This document shows positions 41,253 to 52,421 of a DNA stretch of 64,000 nucleotides, in pieces; the first letter of the stretch is position 1; every line of letters starts with the position of its first letter. The stretch is taken from contig NZ_JACDSF010000009.1 of assembly GCF_013449685.1 (NCBI RefSeq), positions 1 through 64,000 of the forward strand, read 5' to 3'. This stretch comes from Pectobacterium brasiliense (GTDB lineage Bacteria; Pseudomonadota; Gammaproteobacteria; Enterobacterales; Enterobacteriaceae). The translations under genes were made by a program, and so were the position numbers. Below the pieces are notes generated by a model, which did not search any database, was not told the origin of the DNA, and saw only the letters and a program-made list of their open reading frames with translations.

Positions 41253-43823
41253 ATGAACAAAGTCAGACTCGCTGTTATCGGTAACGGGATGGTTGGCCAC
41301 CGTTTTATCGAAGAGTTGCTGGATAAGGCCCCAACGTCCACCTACGAGATTACCGTTTTTTGTGAAGAACCCCGCGTCGCCTACGACCGTGTCCACCTCT
41401 CTTCTTACTTCGCGCACCACACGGTAGAAGAGCTCTCTTTAGTACGCGAAGGCTACTACGAAAAAAATGGCGTTAAAGTCCTGCTCGGTGAACGCGCCAT
41501 CACTATTAACCGCAGTGAAAAAGCTATCCACTCCAATTCCGGCCGTACCGTGTATTACGACAAGCTCATCATGGCCACCGGCTCTTATCCGTGGATCCCG
41601 TCAATCAAAGGATCAAACGGGCAAGACTGTTTCGTCTACCGCACCATCGAAGATCTCAACGCCATCGAAAACTGCGCACGCCGTAGCAAACGCGGCGCGG
41701 TGATCGGCGGGGGGCTTTTAGGTCTGGAGGCCGCCGGCGCACTGAAACACCTTGGCGTGGAAACACACGTCATCGAGTTTGCCCCCGTGCTCATGGCCGA
41801 ACAGTTGGATGCACAGGGCGGCGCCCTGCTGCAGCGCAAGATTGAAAACATGGGTGTGCGAGTGCACACCAGCAAGAATACGCAGGCCATTCAGCATTCC
41901 GGTCTGGAAAACCGCAAGACGATGGTCTTTGCCGACGGCAGCACGCTGGAAGTCGACTTCATCGTGTTTTCAACCGGCATCCGCGCACAGGACAAACTGG
42001 CGCGTCAGTGCGCACTGGAAATCGGCCCACGCGGCGGTATCGCGATTAACGACTGGTGCCAAACCTCCGACCCGGACGTCTACGCTATCGGCGAATGTGC
42101 CGCCTGGCATGGCCGACCATTTGGTCTGGTCGCACCCGGCTACAAGATGGCGCAGGTTGCCGTCGACCACCTGTTAGGACATGAAAACCGATTTCAGGGT
42201 GCCGATATGAGCGCCAAGCTCAAGCTGATGGGCGTCGATGTCGGCGGGATTGGTGATGCGCACGGCCATACGCCGGGTTCTCGTAGCTACATGTGGCTGG
42301 ATGAAAATAAAGAAACCTACAAACGACTGATCGTCAGCGCCGACAATAAAACGCTGCTCGGTGCTGTGCTGGTCGGCGACACGCGGGATTACGGCAACCT
42401 GCTGCAATTCATGCTGAACAAAATCCCGCTGCCGGACTCTCCTGAAGCGCTGATTCTTCCTGCGTCCGCTGGCAGTGCCAAACCGACGCTGGGTGTCGAT
42501 GCACTGCCAGAAAGTGCGCAAATCTGCTCCTGCTTCGATGTGTCCAAAGGCGACATCATCAAAGCGATTAACGGCGGCTGTCATACCGTCGCGGCGCTTA
42601 AGGAAACCACCAAAGCCGGTACGGGCTGCGGCGGCTGTATCCCGCTGCTTACGCAGGTGTTGAACGCGGAACTCAGCAAACAGGGGATCGAAGTCAATAA
42701 TCACCTGTGTGAACACTTCGCCTATTCGCGTCAGGAGCTGTACCACCTGATCCAAATCGAAAAAATCAAAACGTTCGATCAACTGCTGGAGAAACACGGT
42801 TCAGGCTACGGCTGTGAGGTCTGTAAACCGACCGTGGCATCCCTGCTGGCTTCCTGCTGGAACGAGTACGTGCTCAAACCGCAGCACACGCCGTTGCAGG
42901 ATTCCAACGATAACTTCCTCGGCAATATCCAGAAAGACGGCACCTACTCTGTGATCCCACGTTCCGCAGGCGGGGAAATCACGCCGGATGGCCTGATCGC
43001 CATTGGTCGCATCGCGAAGCAATATAACCTGTACACCAAAATGACCGGCTCTCAGCGCATGGCGCTATTCGGCGTACAGAAAGACGATCTGCCTGACGTG
43101 TGGGCTCAGCTCATCGAAGCTGGGTTTGAAACCGGCCACGCTTACGCCAAGGCATTACGTATGGCAAAAACCTGCGTCGGCAGCACCTGGTGCCGCTTTG
43201 GCGTCGGCGACAGCGTGGGCTTTGGCGTCGAGCTGGAAAACCGCTACAAAGGCATCCGCACGCCGCACAAAATGAAATTTGGCGTCTCCGGCTGTACGCG
43301 GGAATGTGCGGAAGCACAGGGTAAAGACGTGGGGATTATCGCCACCGAAAAAGGCTGGAACCTCTATGTATGCGGCAACGGCGGGATGAAGCCGCGCCAC
43401 GCCGACCTGCTGGCAGCCGACTTAGACCGCGAAACGGTAGTCCGCTATCTGGACCGCTTCATGATGTTCTACATTCGCACGGCCGATAAGCTTCAGCGTA
43501 CGTCCGTCTGGCTGGATAATCTCGAAGGCGGCATCGACTATCTGCGTAATGTGATTGTGAAAGACAAACTGGGCATTAACGATCAGCTTGAAGCGGATAT
43601 TGCACGTCTGCGAGAAGGCTACGTCTGCGAATGGCAGGCGACGCTGGAAGATCCTGAAGCACAGAAGCGCTTTGCCCACTTCATTAACAGCCCAGAACGT
43701 GATCCGAATGTGCAAATGGTGAGTGAACGTCAACAACACCGTCCGGCACGCCCTGCCGAGCGTATTCCGGTGAAACACATTGATCAGATAAAAAATAGCG
43801 AACTAGCGGAGGAAAACGCATGA
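41253..43823 (+). CDS. nirB: NADH-dependent nitrite reductase large subunit
   Basis: An 856-residue cytoplasmic enzyme that reduces nitrite to ammonia. It has an FAD/NAD module (residues 1-320, with GNGMVGHRF and GGGLLGLEAAGAL), two BFD-like [2Fe-2S] regions (CSCFDVSKGD...GCGGC near 425-465 and CEHFAYSRQEL...GCEVC near 490-530), and sulfite/nitrite reductase halves ending in the siroheme/4Fe-4S cysteines of GCTRECAEAQGKD and YVCGNGG. Length is near E. coli NirB (847). It overlaps nirD by 4 bases. Confidence 0.97.
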   Translation: MNKVRLAVIGNGMVGHRFIEELLDKAPTSTYEITVFCEEPRVAYDRVHLSSYFAHHTVEELSLVREGYYEKNGVKVLLGERAITINRSEKAIHSNSGRTVYYDKLIMATGSYPWIPSIKGSNGQDCFVYRTIEDLNAIENCARRSKRGAVIGGGLLGLEAAGALKHLGVETHVIEFAPVLMAEQLDAQGGALLQRKIENMGVRVHTSKNTQAIQHSGLENRKTMVFADGSTLEVDFIVFSTGIRAQDKLARQCALEIGPRGGIAINDWCQTSDPDVYAIGECAAWHGRPFGLVAPGYKMAQVAVDHLLGHENRFQGADMSAKLKLMGVDVGGIGDAHGHTPGSRSYMWLDENKETYKRLIVSADNKTLLGAVLVGDTRDYGNLLQFMLNKIPLPDSPEALILPASAGSAKPTLGVDALPESAQICSCFDVSKGDIIKAINGGCHTVAALKETTKAGTGCGGCIPLLTQVLNAELSKQGIEVNNHLCEHFAYSRQELYHLIQIEKIKTFDQLLEKHGSGYGCEVCKPTVASLLASCWNEYVLKPQHTPLQDSNDNFLGNIQKDGTYSVIPRSAGGEITPDGLIAIGRIAKQYNLYTKMTGSQRMALFGVQKDDLPDVWAQLIEAGFETGHAYAKALRMAKTCVGSTWCRFGVGDSVGFGVELENRYKGIRTPHKMKFGVSGCTRECAEAQGKDVGIIATEKGWNLYVCGNGGMKPRHADLLAADLDRETVVRYLDRFMMFYIRTADKLQRTSVWLDNLEGGIDYLRNVIVKDKLGINDQLEADIARLREGYVCEWQATLEDPEAQKRFAHFINSPERDPNVQMVSERQQHRPARPAERIPVKHIDQIKNSELAEENA

Positions 43824-44188
43824 GCCAGTGGACGACCGTATGTAAGTTAGACGACATCCTGCCCGGCACTGGCGTTTGCGCACTCGTCGAGCAGCAACAG
43901 ATTGCCGTGTTCCGCCCACGTAACGATGAGCAGGTTTACGCCATCAGCAATATCGACCCGTTCGCGCAGGCGAGCGTATTAAGTCGTGGGATAGTGGGAG
44001 AGCATCAGGACGATCTTTGGGTCGCAAGCCCATTGAAAAAACAGCATTTCCGCCTTTATGATGGCTTCTGTCTGGAGGATGGAGCCTATTCTGTTGCAGC
44101 TTATGATACTCAGGTAACAAACGGTAATGTGCAAATATCCATCGCAGACCGTGACATCGCGGTTGATAATAGCCAACCATTACCCTAA
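43820..44188 (+). CDS. nirD: Nitrite reductase small subunit
   Basis: A 122-residue Rieske-fold protein (108 in E. coli) without the Cys-His ligands of true Rieske proteins: the first ligand loop reads SNIDPF. It is needed with NirB for NADH-nitrite reductase activity. It starts inside the nirB stop (ATGA) and is 26 bases before cysG. The extra C-terminal 14 residues look species-specific. Confidence 0.93.
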   Translation: MSQWTTVCKLDDILPGTGVCALVEQQQIAVFRPRNDEQVYAISNIDPFAQASVLSRGIVGEHQDDLWVASPLKKQHFRLYDGFCLEDGAYSVAAYDTQVTNGNVQISIADRDIAVDNSQPLP

Positions 44189-44214
44189 TAACCTGAGCTT
44201 TCAAGAGGCGTTAC

Positions 44215-45594
44215 ATGGATTACCTGCCAATATTCTGTCAGTTGCACGATAAACCTTGTCTATTGGTAGGAGGGGGTGAAATAGCCGAGCGTAAAGCCCG
44301 GCTATTGCTGGATGCTGGCGCAGTGATTACCGTCAATGCGCTCGATTTTAACGATCAATTTCGGGCGTGGGAGCAAGATGCTCAATTAACGCTGGTACAC
44401 GGCACCTTCGATCCCACGTTACTGGACGCGGTGTGGCTGGTGATTGCCGCTACCGACGATCAGGACGTCAATAACCATGTCTATGCCAGCGCCAGCGAGC
44501 GCCGGATTTTCTGTAACGTGGTGGACTCACCAGAACGCGCCAGCTTCATTATGCCGTCGATCATCGACCGTTCACCGCTGATGGTCGCGGTGTCTTCTGG
44601 CGGCGCTGCTCCGGTATTGGCTCGGCTACTGCGGGAAAAGCTGGAAAGTATTCTGCCGCAAAATCTCGGTAAGCTGGCGACCTACGCAGGTGAATTGCGC
44701 AGTCGGGTCAAAAGCCGGTTCCGCAATATGAGCGCACGCCGCCGCTTCTGGGAAAAGCTCTTCGTACACGACAGGCTGGCGCAGGCGCTGGCCAATGACA
44801 ATAGCCAGAGCGTTCAACAACTGACGGAACTGCTTTTCTCCGCGCCGCTCGATGACCGGGGTGAAGTCACGCTGGTCGGCGCAGGGCCGGGCGATGCGGG
44901 ATTACTGACGTTGAAAGGCCTACAGCATCTCCAGCAGGCTGATATTGTCGTTTACGATCGACTGGTATCGAACGAGATTCTCAACCTGTCACGCCGCGAC
45001 GCCGAGCGAATCTTTGTCGGCAAAGCCTCTGGCTATCACAGCGTTCCTCAGGATCAAATCAATCAGTTGCTGGAAGAAAAGGCACGCGCCGGTCATCGGG
45101 TCGTCAGGCTGAAAGGCGGTGATCCCTTTATCTTCGGCCGTGGTGCCGAAGAGCTGGAGCACCTGCAACAGGCCGGCGTACCGTTCTCCGTCGTCCCCGG
45201 TATTACGGCCGCGTCGGGCTGTTCAGCCTACAGCGGTATCCCGCTCACCCATCGCGATCACTCGCAGGGCGTCAGGCTGATCACCGGACACGTCAAGCAC
45301 GACACCGATCTGGACTGGTCCAGCCTTGCAGCAGAAAAACAAACGCTGGTGTTTTACATGGGGCTTCAGCAGGCTGAGCACATTCAAAGTAAGCTCATCG
45401 AACAGCGGTTACCGGAAACCGTGCCTGTCGCGATTATCGAAAACGGCACCTCAACCAAACAGCGCGTTCTGACTGGACAGCTCTCCCAACTGCGCGAATT
45501 AGCACAACAAGCCAGCAGCCCGAGTTTGATCATCATCGGCAACGTTGTCGGGCTGCGGGAAAAATTGAGCTGGTTCTCTGACCAGACAGCATAA
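44215..45594 (+). CDS. cysG: Siroheme synthase CysG
   Basis: A 459-residue fused enzyme. The N-terminal part (about 1-210) is the NAD-dependent precorrin-2 dehydrogenase/ferrochelatase, with [16 protein letters not shown] and the active-site [16 protein letters not shown]. The C-terminal part (about 215-455) is uroporphyrinogen III C-methyltransferase ([29 protein letters not shown]). It makes siroheme for NirB and for sulfite reductase. In E. coli nirC lies between nirD and cysG; it is absent here. Confidence 0.97.
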   Translation: MDYLPIFCQLHDKPCLLVGGGEIAERKARLLLDAGAVITVNALDFNDQFRAWEQDAQLTLVHGTFDPTLLDAVWLVIAATDDQDVNNHVYASASERRIFCNVVDSPERASFIMPSIIDRSPLMVAVSSGGAAPVLARLLREKLESILPQNLGKLATYAGELRSRVKSRFRNMSARRRFWEKLFVHDRLAQALANDNSQSVQQLTELLFSAPLDDRGEVTLVGAGPGDAGLLTLKGLQHLQQADIVVYDRLVSNEILNLSRRDAERIFVGKASGYHSVPQDQINQLLEEKARAGHRVVRLKGGDPFIFGRGAEELEHLQQAGVPFSVVPGITAASGCSAYSGIPLTHRDHSQGVRLITGHVKHDTDLDWSSLAAEKQTLVFYMGLQQAEHIQSKLIEQRLPETVPVAIIENGTSTKQRVLTGQLSQLRELAQQASSPSLIIIGNVVGLREKLSWFSDQTA

Positions 45595-45846
45595 CAATTC
45601 ACTATTTTGAACATGCTCTCTTACAAAAGGTCACTTTAATGCTTACCGCAAGCCACATCTGGGACGCAGCACGTTGCACAAGCAAAAGCCGACCATCAGG
45701 AAAGATTGCAGCAGACACCGTTTGAGAACCCGATTCCAGACGACGTGTTTCCGCCTATCCCACAAGGATAAGATAGCGGATTCAAAGGGATAGATAAGCA
45801 GTAGCAGGAAACCGTCAGGAGAGAGCCTCCTGACGGTAATTAAGAC
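45595..45846. other. Gap between cysG and trpS with a possible gene remnant
   Basis: No complete gene. A short plus-strand frame ending near 45772 encodes a tail rich in proline (FENPIPDDVFPPIPQG) without a start or recognisable domain, which may be the C-terminus of a lost gene. A strong hairpin (45811-45837) closes the region. Confidence 0.4.
45811..45837. terminator. Hairpin between convergent cysG and trpS
   Basis: ACCGTCAGGAG pairs with CTCCTGACGGT, an 11-bp perfect stem with a 5-base loop. No T run follows on the plus strand and only a weak one on the minus strand, so it may act more as a 3'-end stabiliser. Confidence 0.55.
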
Positions 45847-46851
45847 TTACGGACGGGCAACAAAACCGATAGCGTCGTAGACTTTCTTCAGCGTTTCCTG
45901 TGCGCGAGCACTCGCTTTATCAGCCCCTTCACGCATGATCTGTTGCAGGAAAGCCTCATCGTTACGGTAGCGATGATAACGTTCTTGCAGCTCAGACAGC
46001 ATACCGGATACGGCATCCGCCACCGCACCTTTCAGGTGACCATACATCTGGCCATCAAATTCCTGCTCCAGCTCAGGGATGGGTTTTCCCGTCACGCCAG
46101 ACAGAATATCCAACAGGTTGGATACCCCGGCTTTATTCTTCACATCATAGCGAATGACTGGCGGCTCATCGGAATCCGTCATCGCGCGTTTGATCTTCTT
46201 CACCACCGCTTTCGGATCTTCCAGCAGCCCGATAACGTTATTGCGGTTATCGTCGGACTTGGACATCTTCTTGGTCGGTTCCAGCAGCGACATCACGCGG
46301 GCACCCGATTTCGGAATGAACGGCTCTGGCACTTTGAAAATGTCGCCATACAGGCTGTTGAAACGCTGCCCGACGTCACGGCTCAGTTCCAGATGCTGTT
46401 TCTGATCTTCACCCACTGGCACCTGATTCGTTTGGTACAGCAGGATATCCGCCGCCATCAGCACCGGATAACTAAACAGACCGGCGTTGATGTTCTCTTC
46501 ATAACGCGCGGATTTATCCTTGAACTGCGTCATGCGGCTCAGTTCGCCGAAATACGCGTAGCAGTTTAGTATCCAGCTCAGTTGGCTGTGCTCAGGCACG
46601 TGCGACTGAACAAAAATGGTGCTCTTTTTCGGATCGATGCCGCAGGCCAGATACAGCGCCAGCGTATCCAGCGTCGCTTTTCTCAGCGCCTGCGGATCCT
46701 GACGTACCGTGATGGCATGCAAATCCACAATGCAATAGATGCAGTCGTAATCGTCCTGCATGTTGACCCACTGACGTAACGCCCCCATGTAGTTACCAAT
46801 GGTCAATTCACCAGACGGCTGCGCACCGCTAAATACAATGGGCTTGCTCAT
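45847..46851 (-). CDS. trpS: Tryptophanyl-tRNA synthetase
   Basis: A 334-residue class I synthetase charging tRNA-Trp. The HIGH-like motif is TIGN near residue 17 and the KMSKS motif is in KKMSKSDDN near 195. Its ATG overlaps the gph stop (ATGA). It is the last gene of the conserved dam-rpe-gph-trpS series. Confidence 0.97.
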   Translation of the reverse strand: MSKPIVFSGAQPSGELTIGNYMGALRQWVNMQDDYDCIYCIVDLHAITVRQDPQALRKATLDTLALYLACGIDPKKSTIFVQSHVPEHSQLSWILNCYAYFGELSRMTQFKDKSARYEENINAGLFSYPVLMAADILLYQTNQVPVGEDQKQHLELSRDVGQRFNSLYGDIFKVPEPFIPKSGARVMSLLEPTKKMSKSDDNRNNVIGLLEDPKAVVKKIKRAMTDSDEPPVIRYDVKNKAGVSNLLDILSGVTGKPIPELEQEFDGQMYGHLKGAVADAVSGMLSELQERYHRYRNDEAFLQQIMREGADKASARAQETLKKVYDAIGFVARP

Positions 46852-47552
46852 ACTAAGGGTTCCTGATTGTGTGAAGAAGACTGCCCGATCAGGGGCAAAA
46901 TATCGGCAAAACGATCCAGAACGACATCCGGCTGACTCAGCTCGATCGCTTCACCATAGTTATAACCATACGTCATGCCGACACTGCGGCAGCCCGCCGC
47001 CTGTGCCGCCTGAATATCATTGCGGGAATCGCCGACGAACAGAAGCTCGCTGGCACGCAGCCCCAGCTTACCGAGTACCAGATAGAGCGGCGCAGGATGC
47101 GGCTTTTTCACAATGACATCATCGCCACCGATGATCAGCGAAAAATATTCGCCAATCCCCAGGCCTGCCAAGAGCGGGGCAACGAACGGCGTGGGTTTAT
47201 TGGTCACCACCGCCATCGGAACGCCCTGCTGCGCCAACTGCGCCAGCGTCTCTTTTACCTGTGGAAACAGCGTGCTACCGCTATCCACCGTCTGCGCATA
47301 ATAGACATCGAACCGCTCACGGGTTTCTTGCAAGCGTGCACCTGTAGGCTCAACGCCAGCCCAGCGCAGCGCCCGTTCAACCATCACGTCCGCACCGTTA
47401 CCAATCCAGGTTGCGACACGAGCTTCGCCCGCAGCAGGCAACGACTGCGCCACTAAGGCCTGATCGATCGCCGCCGCCAGACCCGGTGCGCTGTGAATAA
47501 GCGTCCCATCCAAATCAAAAGCTAATCCGCGAACTGCGGTTAATTCAGTCAT
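46848..47552 (-). CDS. gph: Phosphoglycolate phosphatase
   Basis: A 234-residue HAD phosphatase. Motif [14 protein letters not shown] near residue 13, motif II VVTNK and motif [18 protein letters not shown] are intact. It dephosphorylates 2-phosphoglycolate released by DNA repair. The ATG at 47552 has AAGGA upstream; the open frame extends into rpe without a site. It overlaps the rpe end by 8 bases and trpS by 4. Confidence 0.95.
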   Translation of the reverse strand: MTELTAVRGLAFDLDGTLIHSAPGLAAAIDQALVAQSLPAAGEARVATWIGNGADVMVERALRWAGVEPTGARLQETRERFDVYYAQTVDSGSTLFPQVKETLAQLAQQGVPMAVVTNKPTPFVAPLLAGLGIGEYFSLIIGGDDVIVKKPHPAPLYLVLGKLGLRASELLFVGDSRNDIQAAQAAGCRSVGMTYGYNYGEAIELSQPDVVLDRFADILPLIGQSSSHNQEPLV

Positions 47553-48222
47553 GTGTCGTCCTTGAAATTTCACTACGCATTTGAGCAATGACGGCACGGT
47601 AATCTGGATGACCAAAAATCGCCGATCCCGCCACAAACATATCCGCGCCCGCTTCAGCAATTGCGCCGATATTTTCTACTTTTACGCCGCCATCGACTTC
47701 CAGTCGAATGTCGTAACCGCTGTCGTCGATCAAGCGACGAACCTGACGCAGTTTATCCAGCGTGCTGGGAATAAAGGACTGGCCGCCAAATCCAGGGTTA
47801 ACCGACATCAGCAGAATGATATCCAGCTTATCCATGACGTAATCGAGATAACTCAGCGGCGTCGCTGGGTTAAACACCAGCCCAGCCTTGCAGCCGTGAT
47901 CTTTGATCAGTTGCAGTGAACGATCGAGATGATCCGTGGCTTCGGGATGAAAGGTAATGAAACTGGCTCCCGCATTGGCGAAATCCGGGATGATACGATC
48001 GACCGGTTTCACCATCAGGTGGACGTCAATCGGCGCGGTAATGCCGTAATCGCGCAGGGATTTCAGGACCAGCGGGCCAATCGTCAAATTTGGCACATAG
48101 TGGTTATCCATGACATCAAAATGGACCACATCCGCCCCGGCAGCCAATACGTTAGCGGTATCTTCACCAAGACGGGCAAAATCAGCCGACAGAATGGACG
48201 GCGCGATTAAAAACGGTTTCAT
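47545..48222 (-). CDS. rpe: Ribulose-phosphate 3-epimerase
   Basis: A 225-residue TIM-barrel enzyme interconverting ribulose 5-phosphate and xylulose 5-phosphate. Metal-site motifs [15 protein letters not shown] and [12 protein letters not shown] and the catalytic EVDGGV region are present. It is followed by gph with an 8-base overlap. Confidence 0.97.
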   Translation of the reverse strand: MKPFLIAPSILSADFARLGEDTANVLAAGADVVHFDVMDNHYVPNLTIGPLVLKSLRDYGITAPIDVHLMVKPVDRIIPDFANAGASFITFHPEATDHLDRSLQLIKDHGCKAGLVFNPATPLSYLDYVMDKLDIILLMSVNPGFGGQSFIPSTLDKLRQVRRLIDDSGYDIRLEVDGGVKVENIGAIAEAGADMFVAGSAIFGHPDYRAVIAQMRSEISRTTHD

Positions 48223-48334
48223 TCATTTCTCCAAACGGTAAAGTCTGAATGCCTGCGGGTAACCTATTCCCGGCTAATGACGCCTCTCAGACGGCATTAA
48301 CCGATTCACCGCGCTCTGTTTACCCCAAACGGTA

Positions 48335-49147
48335 TTACCGATATAGGGCTAATAACTCGTTTACTTTACTACGCCCTAAAATATTACGGCTAATCGTTCT
48401 GCGTGCTTTAACAACATAAAGCACCGCTTCCTGATACCACTCACGAGTCAGTAACGTGTCATGATTGGAAATCAGTACCGGAATCTGGCTTTCTGCTGAT
48501 AAACGGCGCGCCAATTGCGCCAAGCTCTGCTGGTCGGCACGACTGAAATTATTGGTGTGATAGGCCGTAAAATTCGCGGTCGCAGACAGCGGCGCATAAG
48601 GCGGATCGCAATAAATGACCGATCCCTTCTCTGCTTTTTCCAGCGTGTCCTGATAATGCTCACAGACGAAAGTGGCATTTTGCGCTTTGAAGGCGAACCA
48701 GCGAATTTCTTCTTCAGGAAAATAGGGCTTCTTGTAGCGCCCGAAAGGAACATTGAATTCACCGCGCATGTTGTAACGGCACAGGCCGTTATAGCAGTGG
48801 CGATTCAAATAGAGAAACAGCAGCGCGCGCCGATAGGCATCGCTGCAAAGGTTAAATTCGTCACGCAGCAGATAAAACGTCTCTGACGTGTTGACCTCAT
48901 CCGTAAAAAGTTTACGGGCGTCGGTAACAAACTCATCTGCATTCGATTTAACGATATTGTAGAGATTAATCAGGTCGCTATTAATATCAGCCAGTATGTA
49001 GCGATCGTATTCCGTATTCAGAAACACGGAACCCGCGCCAACAAAGGGCTCAATGAGACAGTCTCCTGCGGGTAAATAGCGACGAATTTCTTCTACCAGC
49101 GGATATTTACCACCAGCCCATTTTAAAAAAGCGCGGTTCTTCTTCAT
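48335..49147 (-). CDS. dam: DNA adenine methyltransferase Dam
   Basis: A 270-residue GATC N6-adenine methyltransferase. AdoMet motif FLKWAGGKYPL and PFVGAGSVF lie near the start, and the catalytic DPPY motif near residue 180 in IYCDPPYAPL. It directs mismatch repair and replication timing. It lies 79 bases after damX and 112 before rpe. Confidence 0.97.
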   Translation of the reverse strand: MKKNRAFLKWAGGKYPLVEEIRRYLPAGDCLIEPFVGAGSVFLNTEYDRYILADINSDLINLYNIVKSNADEFVTDARKLFTDEVNTSETFYLLRDEFNLCSDAYRRALLFLYLNRHCYNGLCRYNMRGEFNVPFGRYKKPYFPEEEIRWFAFKAQNATFVCEHYQDTLEKAEKGSVIYCDPPYAPLSATANFTAYHTNNFSRADQQSLAQLARRLSAESQIPVLISNHDTLLTREWYQEAVLYVVKARRTISRNILGRSKVNELLALYR

Positions 49148-49226
49148 GCCGTCGTTAGTTACTCATACGTTTCAGAGCCGCGGATTGTACTCTGTGTCAG
49201 ACAGCACATCAGGGCTAAAATTGGTG

Positions 49227-50243
49227 TTACTTATTCAAGTCCTGCTTCACCTGACGGATCGGCTTAACCCATGGTTTTTTCGCTTGTACCTCTGCGGGCA
49301 ACGCGGCAATTGCCTGTTTCGCTTCCGCAGAAGAAGCATAGACTCCGGTCACTAACACATACCAGGATTTTCCGTCTCGTTTCGTTTCATACACCCAAGA
49401 ATGGGCGAGATTATGTTGTTTTGCGTAGGCTTTCAGCGTATCCGAGCGTGATGCGCTGCTCAGTTGCAACGTAAAACTGCTGGCGGGCGCATTCTGTACG
49501 GAAACGTTCTGCCCAGCCGTTGCAGGAGCCGCTTTTGCGTTAGCTGCGGGTTTACTTGCTACTGGCACTTTTGGCGCGCTGTTCGCAGCAGGCTTAGCGT
49601 TGCTAGCATGTACAGGCGTCGTGTTGTGCGTATTTTTAGCGGATGAGGCCGCAGGCGTTTTACCCGCCGAAGCAACCGTCGCAGGTGCCGTTGGCAGCGT
49701 CGAGTTTCCTGCCGCACCCTGAGAGAATTCGCTCACGCGCCCTTGCTGTTGCGACAGCGCATCGGTGATATTGCCCGGCAGCTCAATACGCTGCTGGCCT
49801 GCCACCGGCGGTTGAATCTGTGCATCCGTCGGCGTACCGGAAATCGGAGGAGCACTCAATATCTGAGGCGACGTCGGCGTTTGAGAAGACGCCTGCCCTG
49901 ACATTTGACCATGACTAGCCTCGCCAGAAACGGCCGCAGGGCTTTCACCCGGAGAGGAAGGCTGCGTGCTCTGGGTCATGGAGGACGAGGAAGAGAGATC
50001 GATATTTCGCTCGCCACTCGCTTGATTCTGCGTCTGTGAGGTTTGTGGCTGAGAAGGTGCCTGCAAGGCCGATCCAATACCCACGATCAGCAACACCAGC
50101 ACCACAATCCCGATGCCAATCATCAGGTGCTGTCTGGAAAGCGCGATTTTAGGTACCGCGAAGTTGCTGCTTTTCTGCTGACGAGTAGGTCGACGGTCAC
50201 TGGTATCAGGCTTCAGCTCATCTTCCGGCTTGAACTCATCCAT
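49227..50243 (-). CDS. damX: Cell division protein DamX with SPOR domain
   Basis: A 338-residue bitopic protein. A short charged cytoplasmic part is followed by a membrane segment near 38-58 (LMIGIGIVVLVLLIVGIG), a long Ser/Pro/Ala/Gln-rich periplasmic linker (60-255), and a C-terminal SPOR domain (FTLQLSSASRSDTLKAYAKQ to the end) that binds denuded peptidoglycan at the septum. It is about 90 residues shorter than E. coli DamX, mainly in the linker, whose low complexity makes length changes easy. Confidence 0.93.
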   Translation of the reverse strand: MDEFKPEDELKPDTSDRRPTRQQKSSNFAVPKIALSRQHLMIGIGIVVLVLLIVGIGSALQAPSQPQTSQTQNQASGERNIDLSSSSSMTQSTQPSSPGESPAAVSGEASHGQMSGQASSQTPTSPQILSAPPISGTPTDAQIQPPVAGQQRIELPGNITDALSQQQGRVSEFSQGAAGNSTLPTAPATVASAGKTPAASSAKNTHNTTPVHASNAKPAANSAPKVPVASKPAANAKAAPATAGQNVSVQNAPASSFTLQLSSASRSDTLKAYAKQHNLAHSWVYETKRDGKSWYVLVTGVYASSAEAKQAIAALPAEVQAKKPWVKPIRQVKQDLNK

Positions 50244-50411
50244 TTAACATCTCCCCACTAATAAAGCTCGAATTCGCCACGTGGTCGCCAAGGCGAATCA
50301 TTGAATCGTAACGCATTGTATTTTATTAACCATAACCCATCAGGGCGTGTCTGTCGTTAATACTTATCTTTCATAACCGCCAGTCTTTCATCACCCGATA
50401 GCGTTACCGCA

Positions 50412-51497
50412 TCAGGCAAGACAATCAGCTATCGAAGCCAACACCATGTCATGCGCAACGCCGCCACGAACTTCAGATTGACCGATTGCCGTTGGCAGCA
50501 CCAGACGTAACTCGCCCGCCAGCACTTTCTTGTCGCGCATCATATGAGGAAGATAGGATTCAGGTGTCATTTGCGTTGGGCCGTTTACAGGTAAGCCAGC
50601 GCGAATCAGCAGAGACTTGACTCGCTCGACATCCTCAACGGAGAACTGCCCAAGGCGACGTGCCGTATGTGCAGCCATCACCATGCCTGCCGCAACCGCT
50701 TCGCCGTGAAGCCAGTTACCGTAGCCCATTTCAGCTTCAATGGCATGCCCGTAAGTATGGCCCAAGTTGAGTAGCGCACGCATACCGCTTTCGCGTTCAT
50801 CTGCTGCCACCACCGCCGCTTTGATTTCACAGCAGCGTCGAATGCAGTAAGCCAGCGCGTCATGCTGTAGCGCACGCACGGCTTCAATGTTTTCTTCGAG
50901 CCAAAGAAAGAAATCACGATCCAGAATAATGCCGTACTTGATGACTTCCGCCAGCCCGGATGACAATTCCCGTGCCGGTAAAGATTTCAGGCAGTCCAGA
51001 TCGATCACAACCGATACGGGCTGGTAGAACGCCCCGATCATGTTTTTACCCAACGGGTGATTGACGGCGGTTTTACCCCCGACAGAAGAATCTACCTGCG
51101 ATAGCAGCGTTGTCGGCACCTGAATAAATCGGACGCCACGCTGATAACTGGCCGCGGCAAAACCGGCTAAATCGCCGATGACACCGCCACCCAAGGCAAC
51201 AATCGTCGTATCACGACCATGTGGTTTCGCCAACAGTGCGGTAAAAACCTGATCCAATACGGTCAGCGATTTGTGCTGCTCGCCGTCAGGTAAGATAACC
51301 TGATCGACATGCACGCCACTGTTTTCCAACACACCACGAACGCGGTCGAGGTACAGAGGAGCCAACGTCTGGTTCGTCACCAGCATGGCCTGCTCCCCCG
51401 CTTTCAACGGCATAAAAGAAGCCGAATCATCAAATAATCCAGCGGCTATCGTAATGGGATAACTACGTTCCCCTAGTGTTACGGTAATTCTTTCCAT
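50412..51497 (-). CDS. aroB: 3-Dehydroquinate synthase
   Basis: A 361-residue NAD-dependent enzyme forming 3-dehydroquinate, the second step of the shikimate pathway. The glycine-rich [20 protein letters not shown] near residue 95 binds NAD. Metal ligands lie in LAEVIKYGI and [12 protein letters not shown], with a further histidine in [12 protein letters not shown]. It lies 51 bases after aroK, forming the usual aroKB unit. Confidence 0.97.
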   Translation of the reverse strand: MERITVTLGERSYPITIAAGLFDDSASFMPLKAGEQAMLVTNQTLAPLYLDRVRGVLENSGVHVDQVILPDGEQHKSLTVLDQVFTALLAKPHGRDTTIVALGGGVIGDLAGFAAASYQRGVRFIQVPTTLLSQVDSSVGGKTAVNHPLGKNMIGAFYQPVSVVIDLDCLKSLPARELSSGLAEVIKYGIILDRDFFLWLEENIEAVRALQHDALAYCIRRCCEIKAAVVAADERESGMRALLNLGHTYGHAIEAEMGYGNWLHGEAVAAGMVMAAHTARRLGQFSVEDVERVKSLLIRAGLPVNGPTQMTPESYLPHMMRDKKVLAGELRLVLPTAIGQSEVRGGVAHDMVLASIADCLA

Positions 51498-51548
51498 GCG
51501 CGTTAAACAACCCGTTCAGGATCCGCTCAATGCGGATAAGGTATGCTC

Positions 51549-52070
51549 TTAGTTACTTTCCAGCATATTGATAATCTGGTTAGCAACAACCTTGGCACTT
51601 TGCTCGTCAGTCCGAATGGTAACGTCAGCGATTTCTTCATAAAGCGGGTTCCGCTCTTTCGCCAACGCTTCCAATACTTCACGTGGAGGGGTTTCAACCT
51701 GAAGTAACGGACGCTTCTTGTCACGCTGCGTGCGGGCAAGCTGTTTCTCGATTGTCGTTTCCAAATAAACGACAACGCCGCGCGCGGAAAGACGATTGCG
51801 CGTCTCACGTGATTTGACTGAGCCACCGCCTGTCGCCAGTACGATGCCTTGCTTTTCCGTCAATTCATTAATGACTTTCTCTTCACGATCGCGGAAGCCT
51901 TCTTCGCCTTCCACATCGAATACCCAGCCCACATCAGCCCCAGTGCGTCGCTCAATTTCTTGATCGGAGTCGAAAAACTCCATATTGAGTTGCTGAGCTA
52001 ACTGACGGCCAATAGTGCTTTTGCCGGCACCCATAGGCCCAACCAGAAAGATATTGCGTTTCTCTGCCAT
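51549..52070 (-). CDS. aroK: Shikimate kinase I
   Basis: A 173-residue P-loop kinase, the same length as E. coli AroK. Walker [16 protein letters not shown] is near residue 11, [11 protein letters not shown] binds substrate, and [12 protein letters not shown] follows. It phosphorylates shikimate. It starts aroKB-damX-dam. Confidence 0.97.
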   Translation of the reverse strand: MAEKRNIFLVGPMGAGKSTIGRQLAQQLNMEFFDSDQEIERRTGADVGWVFDVEGEEGFRDREEKVINELTEKQGIVLATGGGSVKSRETRNRLSARGVVVYLETTIEKQLARTQRDKKRPLLQVETPPREVLEALAKERNPLYEEIADVTIRTDEQSAKVVANQIINMLESN

Positions 52071-52421
52071 GTTTTTTGGTATTACTAAGACAATTCGTTA
52101 ATGATAACCCGCCCCGCCAATCAACCCAGCGGCGGGACCTAAACTGAAACCTCATGAGCGATAGTGCGAGAATCAGACAAAAAATTATCTCAAGACTCAG
52201 GGTAGTTTGGCAACCGAATAAAATGTCACACCGACCACAGGGGGTCAATGTAGTATGTTTTATCGACATTTTCGGTGGAACAACACTTCAGTGCTCAATT
52301 CGCTAACCCTTGTAAGCTAAATCCGCCGCAGCGTCAAACTCATAAGCGACGAACGTGACAAAATATTGCGCCCAATCCGAAAGAAAAACACCGTATGACA
52401 TCAGAGCCCGCCTGAGTTTGC
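52071..52421 (-). promoter_or_regulatory. hofQ-aroK intergenic region
   Basis: 351 bases with no gene I can support; it must hold the aroK promoter. I see no strong terminator for the hof operon here, so partial readthrough into aroK is possible. Confidence 0.4.
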
